Shown: positions 54,598 to 62,933 of the stretch, one piece after another
How the letters are laid out: the number at the start of each line of letters is the position of its first letter
How positions within the stretch are numbered: position 1 is the stretch's first letter
Source of the DNA: Desulfovibrio oxyclinae DSM 11498
Lineage (GTDB): Bacteria > Desulfobacterota > Desulfovibrionia > Desulfovibrionales > Desulfovibrionaceae
NCBI RefSeq assembly: GCF_000375485.1
Contig: NZ_AQXE01000006.1
Span: 615 to 64,614 of the forward strand
Length of the DNA stretch: 64,000 nt
Direction: 5' to 3'
Notes under the pieces: model-generated
What the model was told of the DNA's origin: nothing
The model's database searches: none
Seen by the model: the letters and a program-made list of their open reading frames with translations, nothing else
Made by a program: the position numbers and the translations under genes

Positions 54598-55806
54598 ATG
54601 AAGAATTTCCTTTCCATCGCGGAAGGCAAGCTCGTCAACGACGGAATGCAGCCGACCATGAAGGCCAAGATTGACCTTCTGACAGACTCCGAGGACGTTC
54701 AGCCCACGTTCCCGTTCATACTCGAAAGCCTCGGCCTTCACGCCTGCCTGGATGCCATGGATGCCGTGCCTTACCAATACGAAGACTTCATAGAGAAGAC
54801 GCTCAGGCTGCTCGCCATCGACGCCGCATACCGCGTCATGCCCCTCTGGGAGAACGCCGAAGTCGCCCAGGACGGCCTCAAGGACCTCCTGCGACTGGCG
54901 CACCTTTACGCGCACGGCGAGGTAGAGCACGAGGAGTACCAAAAACGCATGTGGGAGGTCGCCCAGCCGATCATGCGCGATGACAAGTCTCATTCCAGCA
55001 TAACCGCTGCCCAGACGGCAAGGGACTGCGCCCTGCTCTCCGCATCACATAGCCTCATCCCTGCCCTGAGCAAATCCGTCGAGGCCGTGCAGGCCTACCA
55101 CGGAGACATCGCAAGAGGCTGTGCATACAGCTACAAGGCCAACCAGGAGCACGCCCTGCGCTCCGCTTGGAAGCACGGAGGCCCGATCTCGTTCGGTGCA
55201 ACGTTCGCCGTCACGTCAAAGCACGTCCTGGCCGCAGTCGAGGCCGAAATTTGGCACGTCGCATACACCATCGCCGACGAGTTACTCGGCTTCATTGAGT
55301 ACGACAACGTTAGTATCACTGAAAAAGCGATGGAGGACTTCCTCCTGGAAGCCCTGGCGTCAGCGGGCGAGGACATCGCGCACGAAGTGTTGCACAAGAG
55401 CGCACGGCTCATGATCGACTCGGCCATGGCTACCGGATCGTTCGATGAAGCAAAAGCGTTGGCGAGTGAAGCCGCTCTGGAAGTGTTCAGGGACGCCTGC
55501 TCCGATCCCAACATGTACGAGCAACTAGCGATCGGCAGGACGGCAATCGCAGCAGCCTGCTACGACTTCGAGGACCACGAGGCATTCGCCATCTGCCACG
55601 CCCTGCACTACCTTCACGAGGGGAGCTTTTACAAGGCTCATCCGATCAACGCTAAAGCAGATGAGATAGCCAGGGATGTTGCTCTGGATGCCAGGAAGCA
55701 GCTTTGCTTGGAGCAGATGGCGTATGCTGCTGCAGGCAGTTACGCAGGAAAGATTGAAATGGGCATTCAAGTAGATGTCCTGGCTCGGCTTTTGTCAGAC
55801 GCTTAA
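54598..55806 (+). CDS. Helical protein of unknown function downstream of the integrase
   Basis: The 402-residue protein starts at ATG 54598. It is almost wholly helical and rich in Ala, Glu and His, with repeated short helices (EAVQAYHGDIARGCAYSYKA, LAIDAAYRVMPLWE). The early stretch with DAAYRVMPLWE and LRLAHLYAHGE faintly recalls Imm-5-like immunity proteins, but this is weak. No signal peptide, membrane segment or catalytic motif was seen. Its base composition is close to the element's core genes. It lies 65 bases after the integrase in the usual cargo position. Confidence 0.6.
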   Translation: MKNFLSIAEGKLVNDGMQPTMKAKIDLLTDSEDVQPTFPFILESLGLHACLDAMDAVPYQYEDFIEKTLRLLAIDAAYRVMPLWENAEVAQDGLKDLLRLAHLYAHGEVEHEEYQKRMWEVAQPIMRDDKSHSSITAAQTARDCALLSASHSLIPALSKSVEAVQAYHGDIARGCAYSYKANQEHALRSAWKHGGPISFGATFAVTSKHVLAAVEAEIWHVAYTIADELLGFIEYDNVSITEKAMEDFLLEALASAGEDIAHEVLHKSARLMIDSAMATGSFDEAKALASEAALEVFRDACSDPNMYEQLAIGRTAIAAACYDFEDHEAFAICHALHYLHEGSFYKAHPINAKADEIARDVALDARKQLCLEQMAYAAAGSYAGKIEMGIQVDVLARLLSDA

Positions 55807-55939
55807 TACCGCTGCCTAATGGCCCAACAAAGCCGCCCTACTTGTACAGTAGACAACACAGTGATTGTAAACAATAATACTCAAACTATATCGTCACGCT
55901 TGTAGCTATACACTCACACAGCCTAATCTGGAGAATGAT

Positions 55940-56836
55940 ATGGAAATTAGTTTTAATGATGAGATAAGAGCCTTTATTGAACAAAATTGTAGTTCTGGAC
56001 TGATTACCCACTTCGACTCGGTCCTTCATGTTACCGAAGAAGGCCATAAGCATAACTACTCAACAATTTACTGCCCATTTGGTGCTGGAGAGTATAAAAA
56101 AACGACTCCCTTGATCGACTCTTTACTTTTCTTTAACCTGCTAGATATTTCAATCGACTCTATTTCTCACATCAGCGAAGACATTAACTTCTACGACAAA
56201 TACAAAAGAGGGATTTCAACACACTCTGACAATCCGTTCTTTTTATGTGTATATGAAATATATAGAATTTTTCTTGTTATAAGAAGCACACTTGTTCACC
56301 ACAACGATGGCTTTTCGCGATCAGGTTCCACATTAAAATTTGAATATATGTTTAAAGACAGAGAGTACAGGTTACACATTACACAAAAAGGTATTGAAAG
56401 ACTATTTCAAGCAGCATACCTTGTATCTAAATATTTGCCTCTCGATTCGATATACATTCAAGGTATGGTAGTATGGCTTTATGAAGACATATTAAAAGGT
56501 GTCAATGCGTTTAGTGATCGAAAATCAAGGACCCTAGAAGCTCCCCCTTCGATCATTAAAATTCGCCCCTTCCATCGGGATATTCTTCGTGATGATCGGC
56601 TTATTATCAAAGGTAATGAGATTTCTTTTCCTGAATCACCACACTCTGACTATCCAGAAGGATCATATTCAATGCTTGATCATTTCATCACACAGGGAGA
56701 CAAATCATATTTAATCCCAAACGAAGCGTTTATGTTTGGTAAAACAGTCCAATATAGCAAGTTGTCCATATGGCAAACACCTCATCACCTTGAAAATTCT
56801 GCACAGCGTATGATTTCTCAAATCAAAAACACCTAG
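55940..56836 (+). CDS. AT-rich gene with a HEPN-like R-X4-H motif
   Basis: The 298-residue protein is encoded by DNA much richer in A and T than its neighbours, a sign of separate origin. The centre is helical and holds YEIYRIFLVIRSTLVHHNDG, in which R115 and H120 form an R-X4-H motif like that of HEPN RNases. The surrounding helices fit the HEPN four-helix layout only loosely. No nucleotidyltransferase (MNT) partner is adjacent. A defence or RNase role is an inference from the motif, the location and the composition. It may also be an unrelated helical protein. Confidence 0.55.
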   Translation: MEISFNDEIRAFIEQNCSSGLITHFDSVLHVTEEGHKHNYSTIYCPFGAGEYKKTTPLIDSLLFFNLLDISIDSISHISEDINFYDKYKRGISTHSDNPFFLCVYEIYRIFLVIRSTLVHHNDGFSRSGSTLKFEYMFKDREYRLHITQKGIERLFQAAYLVSKYLPLDSIYIQGMVVWLYEDILKGVNAFSDRKSRTLEAPPSIIKIRPFHRDILRDDRLIIKGNEISFPESPHSDYPEGSYSMLDHFITQGDKSYLIPNEAFMFGKTVQYSKLSIWQTPHHLENSAQRMISQIKNT

Positions 56837-56913
56837 GCAATATTCTCTACGCCTCTTGGCAAATAACCCCAGAGCGTACAACCTGCGTCGCGGCCCATTT
56901 ATTAATTCGGGAA

Positions 56914-56967
56914 TTGACATTAAAACTTAGGTTGAAATTTTACCATTTAGTGGTAAATATTTTACCA
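56914..56967 (+). promoter_or_regulatory. Promoter and operator of the DUF4143 ATPase gene
   Basis: A TTGACA hexamer (56914-56919) lies about 17 bases before a T-rich -10 region. TTTACCA/TGGTAAA (56939-56945 and 56951-56957) form a dyad on this -10 region, and a third TTTACCA (56961-56967) runs into the ATG start. Three spaced TTTACCA units so close to the start suggest autoregulation. Confidence 0.45.
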
Positions 56968-58193
56968 TGATTAGACGAAATATCACCCAAGAACTCCTTG
57001 AAGCACTGGCCGACTCCCCTGTTCTCTTCCTGCGCGGAGCGCGGCAGGTAGGCAAGAGCACTCTGGTCAAGGACCTGCTCGCTGACGCGTTCGAGGCCAA
57101 ATACGTCACCTTGGACAACGCCACGGTTCTAGCCTTAGCTGGTGGCGATCCTACGGCATTCATCGCAGGTCAACCAAGGCCATTGATCATAGACGAGGTT
57201 CAACGAGTGCCGGAGTTGCTGCTGGCAATCAAGGAGGCTGTGGACGCAGATCGGAAACCAGGAGATTTCCTGCTGACTGGCTCTGCAAATCTTCTGACCC
57301 TCCCCCTAGTGAGTGACTCCCTTGCCGGACGCATGGAAATACAGACTTTGTGGCCGCTCTCCCAGGCAGAGGTGCATGAGCGCAAGACGGATTTCGTGCA
57401 AGCTCTGTTCGACAAAGATTTCGGGCAGCAAGGCGTAGCGGAAGAGTACGACCTGCCAGACATATTGATAGCGGGAGGCTACCCGGAAGCCATGACGCGT
57501 AAAACGCATAAGCGAAGAAACGCATGGTTCGATTCTTACCTGACAACCATCGTTGAGCGAGACATCCGCGACATTGCACGTGTCCAGGAGACAGCCACCA
57601 TGCTCAGACTGGTGCGCCTGCTCGCAACGCGCACGTCGAGCCAGCTCAACCAGTCCGAAGTGTCCAGAACCATGCAAATGCCAAATGCGACGCTCGGACG
57701 GTACATAGACCTGCTTGAGAAGGTTTTCCTCATCCACTTTCTTCCGGCCTGGGCCCCCAACCTCGGCAAACGCCTCGTCAAGTCGCCCAAGCTTTACATG
57801 GTGGACTGCGGCCTTGCAGCCCACCTCATGGGCGCTGACGCTGATAGGTTGCTAAACACGCCGGAACTCGCAGGCCAGCTCCTCGAAACCTTCGTGGTCA
57901 ACGAAATACTCAAGCACCTGACGTGGAGTAATGTTTCGGCCACCCCCTATCACTTCCGCACTCATGCAGGCCTTGAGGTAGACCTCATTCTGGAAAAGCC
58001 GTCCGGCAAGATCGGATGCGTTGAAATCAAACACTCCGCACAAGTCGCACCGAAGCACTTCCGTGGGCTGAAAGCAGTGAAAAACGATCTCGGAGACAAG
58101 TTCCAATCAGGTGTGGTGCTGTATGGAGGGACGGAGGTAGTCCCATTTGGTGAGGATATGTTTGCAGTCCCCATCAGCGCACTATGGGGATAG
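56967..58193 (+). CDS. AAA+ ATPase with DUF4143
   Basis: The 408-residue protein has an AAA+ domain: Walker A FLRGARQVGKSTLVKDLL (about 22-39), Walker B PLIIDEVQRVPELL and the sensor-type GSANLLTL. The DUF4143 C-terminal domain has LLGR-like TLGRYIDLLEKVFLIHFLP and KSPKLYMVDCGLAAHL. A PD-(D/E)XK nuclease-like triad follows in GLEVDLILEKPSGKIGCVEIK (about 333-353). The family is widespread in bacteria and archaea, with unclear function. The nuclease motif suggests DNA handling. It is the last gene of the element before the right attachment repeat. Confidence 0.9.
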   Translation: MIRRNITQELLEALADSPVLFLRGARQVGKSTLVKDLLADAFEAKYVTLDNATVLALAGGDPTAFIAGQPRPLIIDEVQRVPELLLAIKEAVDADRKPGDFLLTGSANLLTLPLVSDSLAGRMEIQTLWPLSQAEVHERKTDFVQALFDKDFGQQGVAEEYDLPDILIAGGYPEAMTRKTHKRRNAWFDSYLTTIVERDIRDIARVQETATMLRLVRLLATRTSSQLNQSEVSRTMQMPNATLGRYIDLLEKVFLIHFLPAWAPNLGKRLVKSPKLYMVDCGLAAHLMGADADRLLNTPELAGQLLETFVVNEILKHLTWSNVSATPYHFRTHAGLEVDLILEKPSGKIGCVEIKHSAQVAPKHFRGLKAVKNDLGDKFQSGVVLYGGTEVVPFGEDMFAVPISALWG

Positions 58194-58340
58194 GCACATT
58201 GGATGCTCACCCTCCTGACAATTACTCAGTAAGTCATCTCAAGCGAATTGGCTGGATTTATTAAAAAAATGGGTCACACCTTCTATTGTAGCAAAGTCAA
58301 AAACAACAAGTAACCGCCTAAAAATCATGCCTTTTTCCTT

Positions 58341-58386
58341 GGTATACCGAGTGTATACCAGGATACGCCTTTTTGCCCCGGTATAC
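58341..58386. repeat. GGTATAC motifs at the inner right end of the element
   Basis: Three motif copies occur: GGTATACC (58341-58348), GTATACC (58353-58359) and GGTATAC (58380-58386). More lie at 58534-58540, 58546-58552 and 58590-58595, and at the left end. Repeated short motifs on both sides of an attachment core are typical of arm-type integrase sites. The gene-free stretch 58194-58768 holds these, the attachment repeat and AT-rich filler, with no gene. Confidence 0.65.
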
Positions 58387-58440
58387 GGAAATCTTAAAAA
58401 TAAATTCAATCATTTCAAGACTTAATTCCCAGATTTTGTC

Positions 58441-58595
58441 TTCGTAATCAGTAGGTCGTCAGTTCAACTCTGATCTCTGGCTCCAACGAAATCAAGCACT
58501 TACGACAAGTCGTAAGTGCTTTTTTTGTGCCTTGGTATACGCCTTGGTATACATTTGAGTGCAGGGGGATGTCCTGGGGTGGCCGGGGTGTATAC
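58441..58595. repeat. Right attachment repeat (attR of element 1 / attL-like of a second element)
   Basis: This gap-free 155-base match to 37169-37323 contains the tRNA-Thr 3' part, the terminator hairpin and GGTATAC motifs. The tRNA half alone would be expected at a right end. The continued match past the terminator, including motif spacing, suggests that this is also the left arm of another related element. Confidence 0.85.
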
Positions 58596-58768
58596 ATTAG
58601 AAAGGACGGCATACACTTGGTAACGACGGTAACAATATTACATCAAAACAGTCTGTAACACCCTCAGATACTAAAATGTTGGCAAAATGAAAAATTTTAG
58701 CCTATATGAAATTCTCGAAATCAATAATCACACACGAATATCTCAGTCTAAACACTAGGTAATACTAC

Positions 58769-60550
58769 ATGCGCTTTCGAAGCATTCAAAAATGGAATGA
58801 TTTAGAAAACTCAAAGAATTTATTATTCTTTGCCCAAATAGTTGATGAATTACTATTTGATTTCTCGCTAGACACATACAAGCCTTCAGCTATGAACCCT
58901 AGCATACTCTGCAACGAAGCGATGTTAACAATAATCAACATCGATGAGGGAGTAATATCACGACCGAACCTAACTCATATTTTAGATGAGTTACATGACC
59001 AAATTTCCAAAGATGAAGTTGCACAGTCCCTCATATCACAAGACTTGGGATTCACATACAAGATACTGAAGGATCCTGGATGCACTTTTGAAGAAAGGAA
59101 GACATTAATTGGTATTCTTTTAACGCAACTCGATATTCCACAATACAAAAATAAGATCGAAAAGCTTATAGAGCAATCAATTATTGATGAACAATTCTCC
59201 CCTTCTAGGATTCGAGCATTAGCCCGCTCATACATTACAACACTTATAAACTTCGGATACAGCCAAAGACATATCAATAAAGCCTCTCAAAACTATTTTT
59301 TCTATGGCGCAAACACAATTTCTGGGAATAATGACATTAAGGTGTATTTTGAACTATTTAAATCGACACTTAAGGAATACACACTCATATACAAAGCATC
59401 TAAACAAATAGTTTCGATTAAAGATTCCTGCATAAAACTTGGAATACAAGTTCATGAAAACACCGACGGTTTCGGCGCGGATTTTGATCAAGAGCTATTC
59501 AAGCTGGGTGAAAACGAAGTCTATATAAGCATACTCAAAAACTCATTAGACAAATACAGAGCAAGATCTTTAGCAGACAAAGATATTGAACAAGCTCTTA
59601 CGGTATACAAAATATTCAATCATAAAGAGCCTATCGCCATTTCCTCAAAATGCATAATTTTTGACAAAGACTCTGAGTCATATTCTTCTTCCCCTGCACC
59701 TATAAACACAATGCTAAAGTGCAGTGATTCAAAATCATCAGTTGCAGCGAAAAAAATGAACCAGTTCGTGCCCGACTTCTCACTTGCACATGAATCTTTT
59801 TTAAAATTCCATCGCGCAGCAGAACTCCACTCGATGGCCTTGGAAAGCAGGTTCGAAGAAAATCAATTAATCAACCTATGGATAGCCCTTGAGTCAATTG
59901 TTCCCGTTAAATGGGAGGACAAAGACATCTCCAAAATCAAACACATTGTTGATTCAATCACCCCAGTGCTCAATATCAACTATTTTGACACATTGATGAA
60001 TAACCTCCTCAAAGACTTGATACGCTGGAACAGAAGAGAATTAACGCATGCAGTTACTGGAGTTCAAGGGACAAGCTTAAGGGAAAAACTGACCAAGATT
60101 ATAGCTCTTGGAATATATAAGACAAAAAGGGAACGATTAGAACAACAGTTTGGCGATTTTCATTTACTACGAGATCGCTTCAGTTTTTTTGTGTCTGCGT
60201 TTTCTTCACCCAAGACTATTGGAGCTATGCTAGAAAAACATACCCAAAGAGTTGGATGGCAGATTCGGAGAATTTATCGGGCAAGAAATATGATTGTACA
60301 TAGTGGTAAGACTCCCTCCTTCACTAATATTCTCATTGAAAACACTCACGACTACCTTGATACAATCATGAAAACTACGATAAAATTATCGACTCACAAC
60401 AAAAAAATAAGTTCAATACAACAAGCATTTATGTACTCAAATATCCAATACTCAGCCTTGATAAAATGGCTTTCAAAAAAAGACACAGAATTTTCCGATG
60501 ATAACATCAATCGTATAATAGGAAATCCACTCGCAACTAATGATTTCTAA
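58769..60550 (+). CDS. ApeA-like HEPN domain protein
   Basis: The 593-residue protein is AT-rich. The C-terminal third resembles the ApeA-like HEPN domain: FLKFHRAAELHSMALESRFE, then LINLWIALESIVPVKW, a helical stretch and IRRIYRARNMIVHSGKT, in which R506 and H511 form R-X4-H. This is the RNase motif of HEPN proteins; ApeA blocks phage by cutting tRNA. The N-terminal two thirds (about 1-330) has no recognised domain and may be a sensing part. It lies on the second, remnant element, and its stop overlaps the convergent DUF2958 remnant by four bases. Confidence 0.75.
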   Translation: MRFRSIQKWNDLENSKNLLFFAQIVDELLFDFSLDTYKPSAMNPSILCNEAMLTIINIDEGVISRPNLTHILDELHDQISKDEVAQSLISQDLGFTYKILKDPGCTFEERKTLIGILLTQLDIPQYKNKIEKLIEQSIIDEQFSPSRIRALARSYITTLINFGYSQRHINKASQNYFFYGANTISGNNDIKVYFELFKSTLKEYTLIYKASKQIVSIKDSCIKLGIQVHENTDGFGADFDQELFKLGENEVYISILKNSLDKYRARSLADKDIEQALTVYKIFNHKEPIAISSKCIIFDKDSESYSSSPAPINTMLKCSDSKSSVAAKKMNQFVPDFSLAHESFLKFHRAAELHSMALESRFEENQLINLWIALESIVPVKWEDKDISKIKHIVDSITPVLNINYFDTLMNNLLKDLIRWNRRELTHAVTGVQGTSLREKLTKIIALGIYKTKRERLEQQFGDFHLLRDRFSFFVSAFSSPKTIGAMLEKHTQRVGWQIRRIYRARNMIVHSGKTPSFTNILIENTHDYLDTIMKTTIKLSTHNKKISSIQQAFMYSNIQYSALIKWLSKKDTEFSDDNINRIIGNPLATNDF

Positions 60551-60857
60551 TAGTCACTCCTCACCTCCACGACAACGTCCGCAAATCGTCTGACCTTGCT
60601 CCGGCACAGGACCATCAGCCCAGGAGCTGTCCCCATCTCGGCAAGCGTGAAGTAACCCCACTCTGCGTCATCGAAATCGCCATCCAGGACGACGCAGCCG
60701 AAGTACAGCCCCCTGCCGTTGGCCTCTGCCGCCATCCAGTGAGAGCCCGAGCCCAGCCGGAAGAAGTGCAGCCATATCTCCTTATCCTCGAAGGGGACGC
60801 CATCGTCTCCCCAAGCCTGGGCATCTTTGCTGTGTGCAGCCGGAACCCGTCAGCCAT
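60547..60857 (-). pseudogene. DUF2958-like gene with a frameshift
   Basis: Starting from the ATG at 60857, the first 22 or so codons (through KMPRLGET) match the intact copy at 45592-45915 (RMPRLHET). After this the similarity continues in the -1 frame (EIWLHFFRLGSGSHWMAAEA, GLYFGCVVLDGDFDDAEWGY) to a stop at 60547. One base appears to be missing near 60800. The first part overlaps the end of the next fragment, as in a tandem pair of genes. Confidence 0.7.
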
Positions 60858-61035
60858 TCCATCCCCCTCCGTGCTGTTCCGACATGACCTCCTTGAACTC
60901 ACGCACCCGCCACCCGTCCTCGACGCTAACCACGAACGGCCCTACCCTGAGTTCGGTCAACTCTGCCAGCGAGAAGTATGCCCACTCCAAGTTCATCATG
61001 TCGTCGTCCTGTGGTCCGAAGAACGGAGGCCACTT
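60850..61035 (-). pseudogene. 5'-truncated DUF2958-like gene
   Basis: The minus-strand frame from a TAG at 61036-61038 down to the TGA at 60850 encodes a C-terminal part (NLEWAYFSLAELTELRVGPF, then EDGWRVREFKEVM). It is highly similar to residues from about 65 on of the intact copy at 45592. No start codon with its front half is present. It lies directly before the frameshifted copy. Confidence 0.72.
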
Positions 61036-61053
61036 CTAAAACACGCTTACATG

Positions 61054-61087
61054 AAAAAACGCCCTGATAATCATGCAGGGCGGTTTT
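61054..61087 (-). terminator. Terminator of the RHS/small membrane protein unit
   Basis: Eleven-base arms (AAAACGCCCTG against CAGGGCGGTTTT with one bulged base) and a T-run on the minus strand, just past the stop at 61100. Confidence 0.75.
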
Positions 61088-61099
61088 CATTAGTCCTTA

Positions 61100-61318
61100 T
61101 TATCTTTTTTCGCGAGATGAAGACCGAAGTATCCAAGCAACAATTGGAATTGCAACCCCTAAAGCAATGAGTATGCCTCCTGACAGTCTGGGATACGCAA
61201 TTGGAATATCTCGAATAGACATTTTCCCATCAATTGCTCCTTCCAACCCCATAAGAATCAGCGCAATCCCCAAGCCTAGATCCATCCACTTCAATCGCTT
61301 CAACGCCTTTTCCTCCAT
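61100..61318 (-). CDS. Small two-helix membrane protein, possible RHS immunity partner
   Basis: The 72-residue protein has two hydrophobic helices (LGLGIALILMGLEGAIDG and LSGGILIALGVAIPIVAWIL), short charged ends and no cysteine. Its start overlaps the end of the RHS gene by 19 bases, the typical place of an immunity gene after a polymorphic toxin. It could neutralise a membrane-acting toxin tip. The family is unknown and the role is an inference from position and size. Confidence 0.6.
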   Translation of the reverse strand: MEEKALKRLKWMDLGLGIALILMGLEGAIDGKMSIRDIPIAYPRLSGGILIALGVAIPIVAWILRSSSREKR

Positions 61319-62598
61319 TCTTCAAGACGATCTATCGTTTCCTTTACACCCAATCCAAGTATTCCTGCTGATGATTGCGGCGGCTGCCCAGAGTTAAATG
61401 CGCCGTCAATCAACTCCGTCGCAGTCGCAACGTATCCCGGATTCAGCCTTCCAAATCTGGCAACAGCAGCCCCTCCCGCCCCCAAGACACCTGCTCCGAC
61501 CGTACCCGCCTGGATTCCAGCAACTTTTTTCATGGAATCATGCACCCCCTCAGTAGCCGTGGGCTTATCCTTGCCATAGTTCTCGTCGATATTCTCGCCC
61601 AGCAAGTCTACGCCTTTGGCGGCTCCGTATAATCCAGTGCCTGCAATTGCCGTTACAAGCGTTTTCCCTATTATGAGAGGTGCTATAACTCCCATCAATC
61701 CGTTAGGATCATGGGCGTTAACCGGATCATCCAGACAATACCCGTACCAGTCCGGATCGCCGCCAGCGTCACCAATCGGGTCAGGGGCTGTCCAGCGCCC
61801 GGTGAAGGGATCATAGTCCCGCCAGCCGAACCTTACGAAGCCCAAATTCCTGTCATGAAGACCACCTGCAAACCCTATTGGCACCCGTATATCCGGGTTG
61901 GTGTCTCTGATTATTCCACCGAATGGGTCGTACAGGATTTCCTTTATCACGTTGTTTGCTGAGTCAGCAACAACACGGAGCGAGCCGACCTGGTCGTAGT
62001 GCAGCGTATAAACGGCGCCATCTTCACGGCGCATGGCCGAAGGCAACCGTTCATCGTTTTCGTACTCAAATTCATATCCCACGCCTCCGTCGTGGAATGC
62101 TGCAAGGCGAAGAAAGTCGAGCCACTGATATACTTCCACGGTCTGACCGTTGAGTTGCTTGGCGACCCGTTGCCCGTTGTCATCATGCAGAAAGGTAACG
62201 ACGTGGTCCTGATTCTCTATCTTCATACTCAGCAGCCGATAGTCCGGCGCATATTCGTAGAGGTGGTACGTGCCACCATTTGCCCAAATACAGCGGAACC
62301 CGTTTGCGTCATGCGTGTAACCGCTGTTCCCCGCGGCCTGAAGTCGGTTGTCCGTTGTATACCGGTAGTCACGAAAGCGAGGTCCCACCGTTACAGGCAG
62401 ATAGTCCCGCATGCGGCGACCTTCATTATCGTAGTACCCCTGAAAAATCAGGCGGTCATCCAGATGGGCTTGAAAAAGACGCCCTGCGTCATCATAGGAA
62501 TAATTCCAGGTGACCTGCCGCCCTGCCACTGTTTCCTTTTTCTCGACTATGCGACCGTGTTGGTCGCCTTTCACCCGATATGAATACACTTCAGTCAT
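61300..62598 (-). CDS. Short RHS-repeat core protein with variable C-terminus
   Basis: The 432-residue protein contains YD/RHS repeats (SYDDAGRLFQAHLDDRLIFQ, YTHDANGFRC and more) in residues 1-225. The RHS-associated core follows (about 225-303: LYDPFGGIIRDTNPDIRVPI, then GFVRFGWRDYDPFTGRWTAP, ending HDPNGL). The C-terminal 125 residues after the core are different: a Gly/Ala-rich, partly hydrophobic stretch (LIIGKTLVTAIAGTGLYGAA), the usual place of a toxin tip. It is much shorter than full RHS toxins of over 1000 residues, so it may be a 3' fragment or one of the short RHS proteins. Confidence 0.8.
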   Translation of the reverse strand: MTEVYSYRVKGDQHGRIVEKKETVAGRQVTWNYSYDDAGRLFQAHLDDRLIFQGYYDNEGRRMRDYLPVTVGPRFRDYRYTTDNRLQAAGNSGYTHDANGFRCIWANGGTYHLYEYAPDYRLLSMKIENQDHVVTFLHDDNGQRVAKQLNGQTVEVYQWLDFLRLAAFHDGGVGYEFEYENDERLPSAMRREDGAVYTLHYDQVGSLRVVADSANNVIKEILYDPFGGIIRDTNPDIRVPIGFAGGLHDRNLGFVRFGWRDYDPFTGRWTAPDPIGDAGGDPDWYGYCLDDPVNAHDPNGLMGVIAPLIIGKTLVTAIAGTGLYGAAKGVDLLGENIDENYGKDKPTATEGVHDSMKKVAGIQAGTVGAGVLGAGGAAVARFGRLNPGYVATATELIDGAFNSGQPPQSSAGILGLGVKETIDRLEEWRKRR

Positions 62599-62824
62599 AA
62601 CGATACACCACTCATCATTTTGTTCCCGAAGACCATTCCCGGAAATCAGGACAAGAATACCACGGGTTTGGCGACAAAAGTGGGTGAAACAGCTTCGGAG
62701 GGACGAAATGCAACATTATGTCGGTCCTCGGCGCGTCCAGACAGGCAAGATACTTACTCTGGTTGACCGATTTGTCTTGACAGGATTTTGAACGAAGGAC
62801 GTCTCCCCTCTCCTCCTGCTCATG

Positions 62825-62857
62825 AAAAGCGCACCTGTAACATGATACAAGTGCGCT
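62825..62857 (-). terminator. Terminator of the molybdopterin oxidoreductase gene
   Basis: Seven-base arms (AGCGCAC and GTGCGCT) with a 16-base loop and a T4 tail on the minus strand. The rest of the 62599-62933 gap shows no convincing gene. Confidence 0.5.
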
Positions 62858-62933
62858 CTCATTGACGATGTTTTCCACACAGCCACACGATGGCAGGCTG
62901 GCCGAAGGTGGACTAATGCATCAGGACCGCTCG

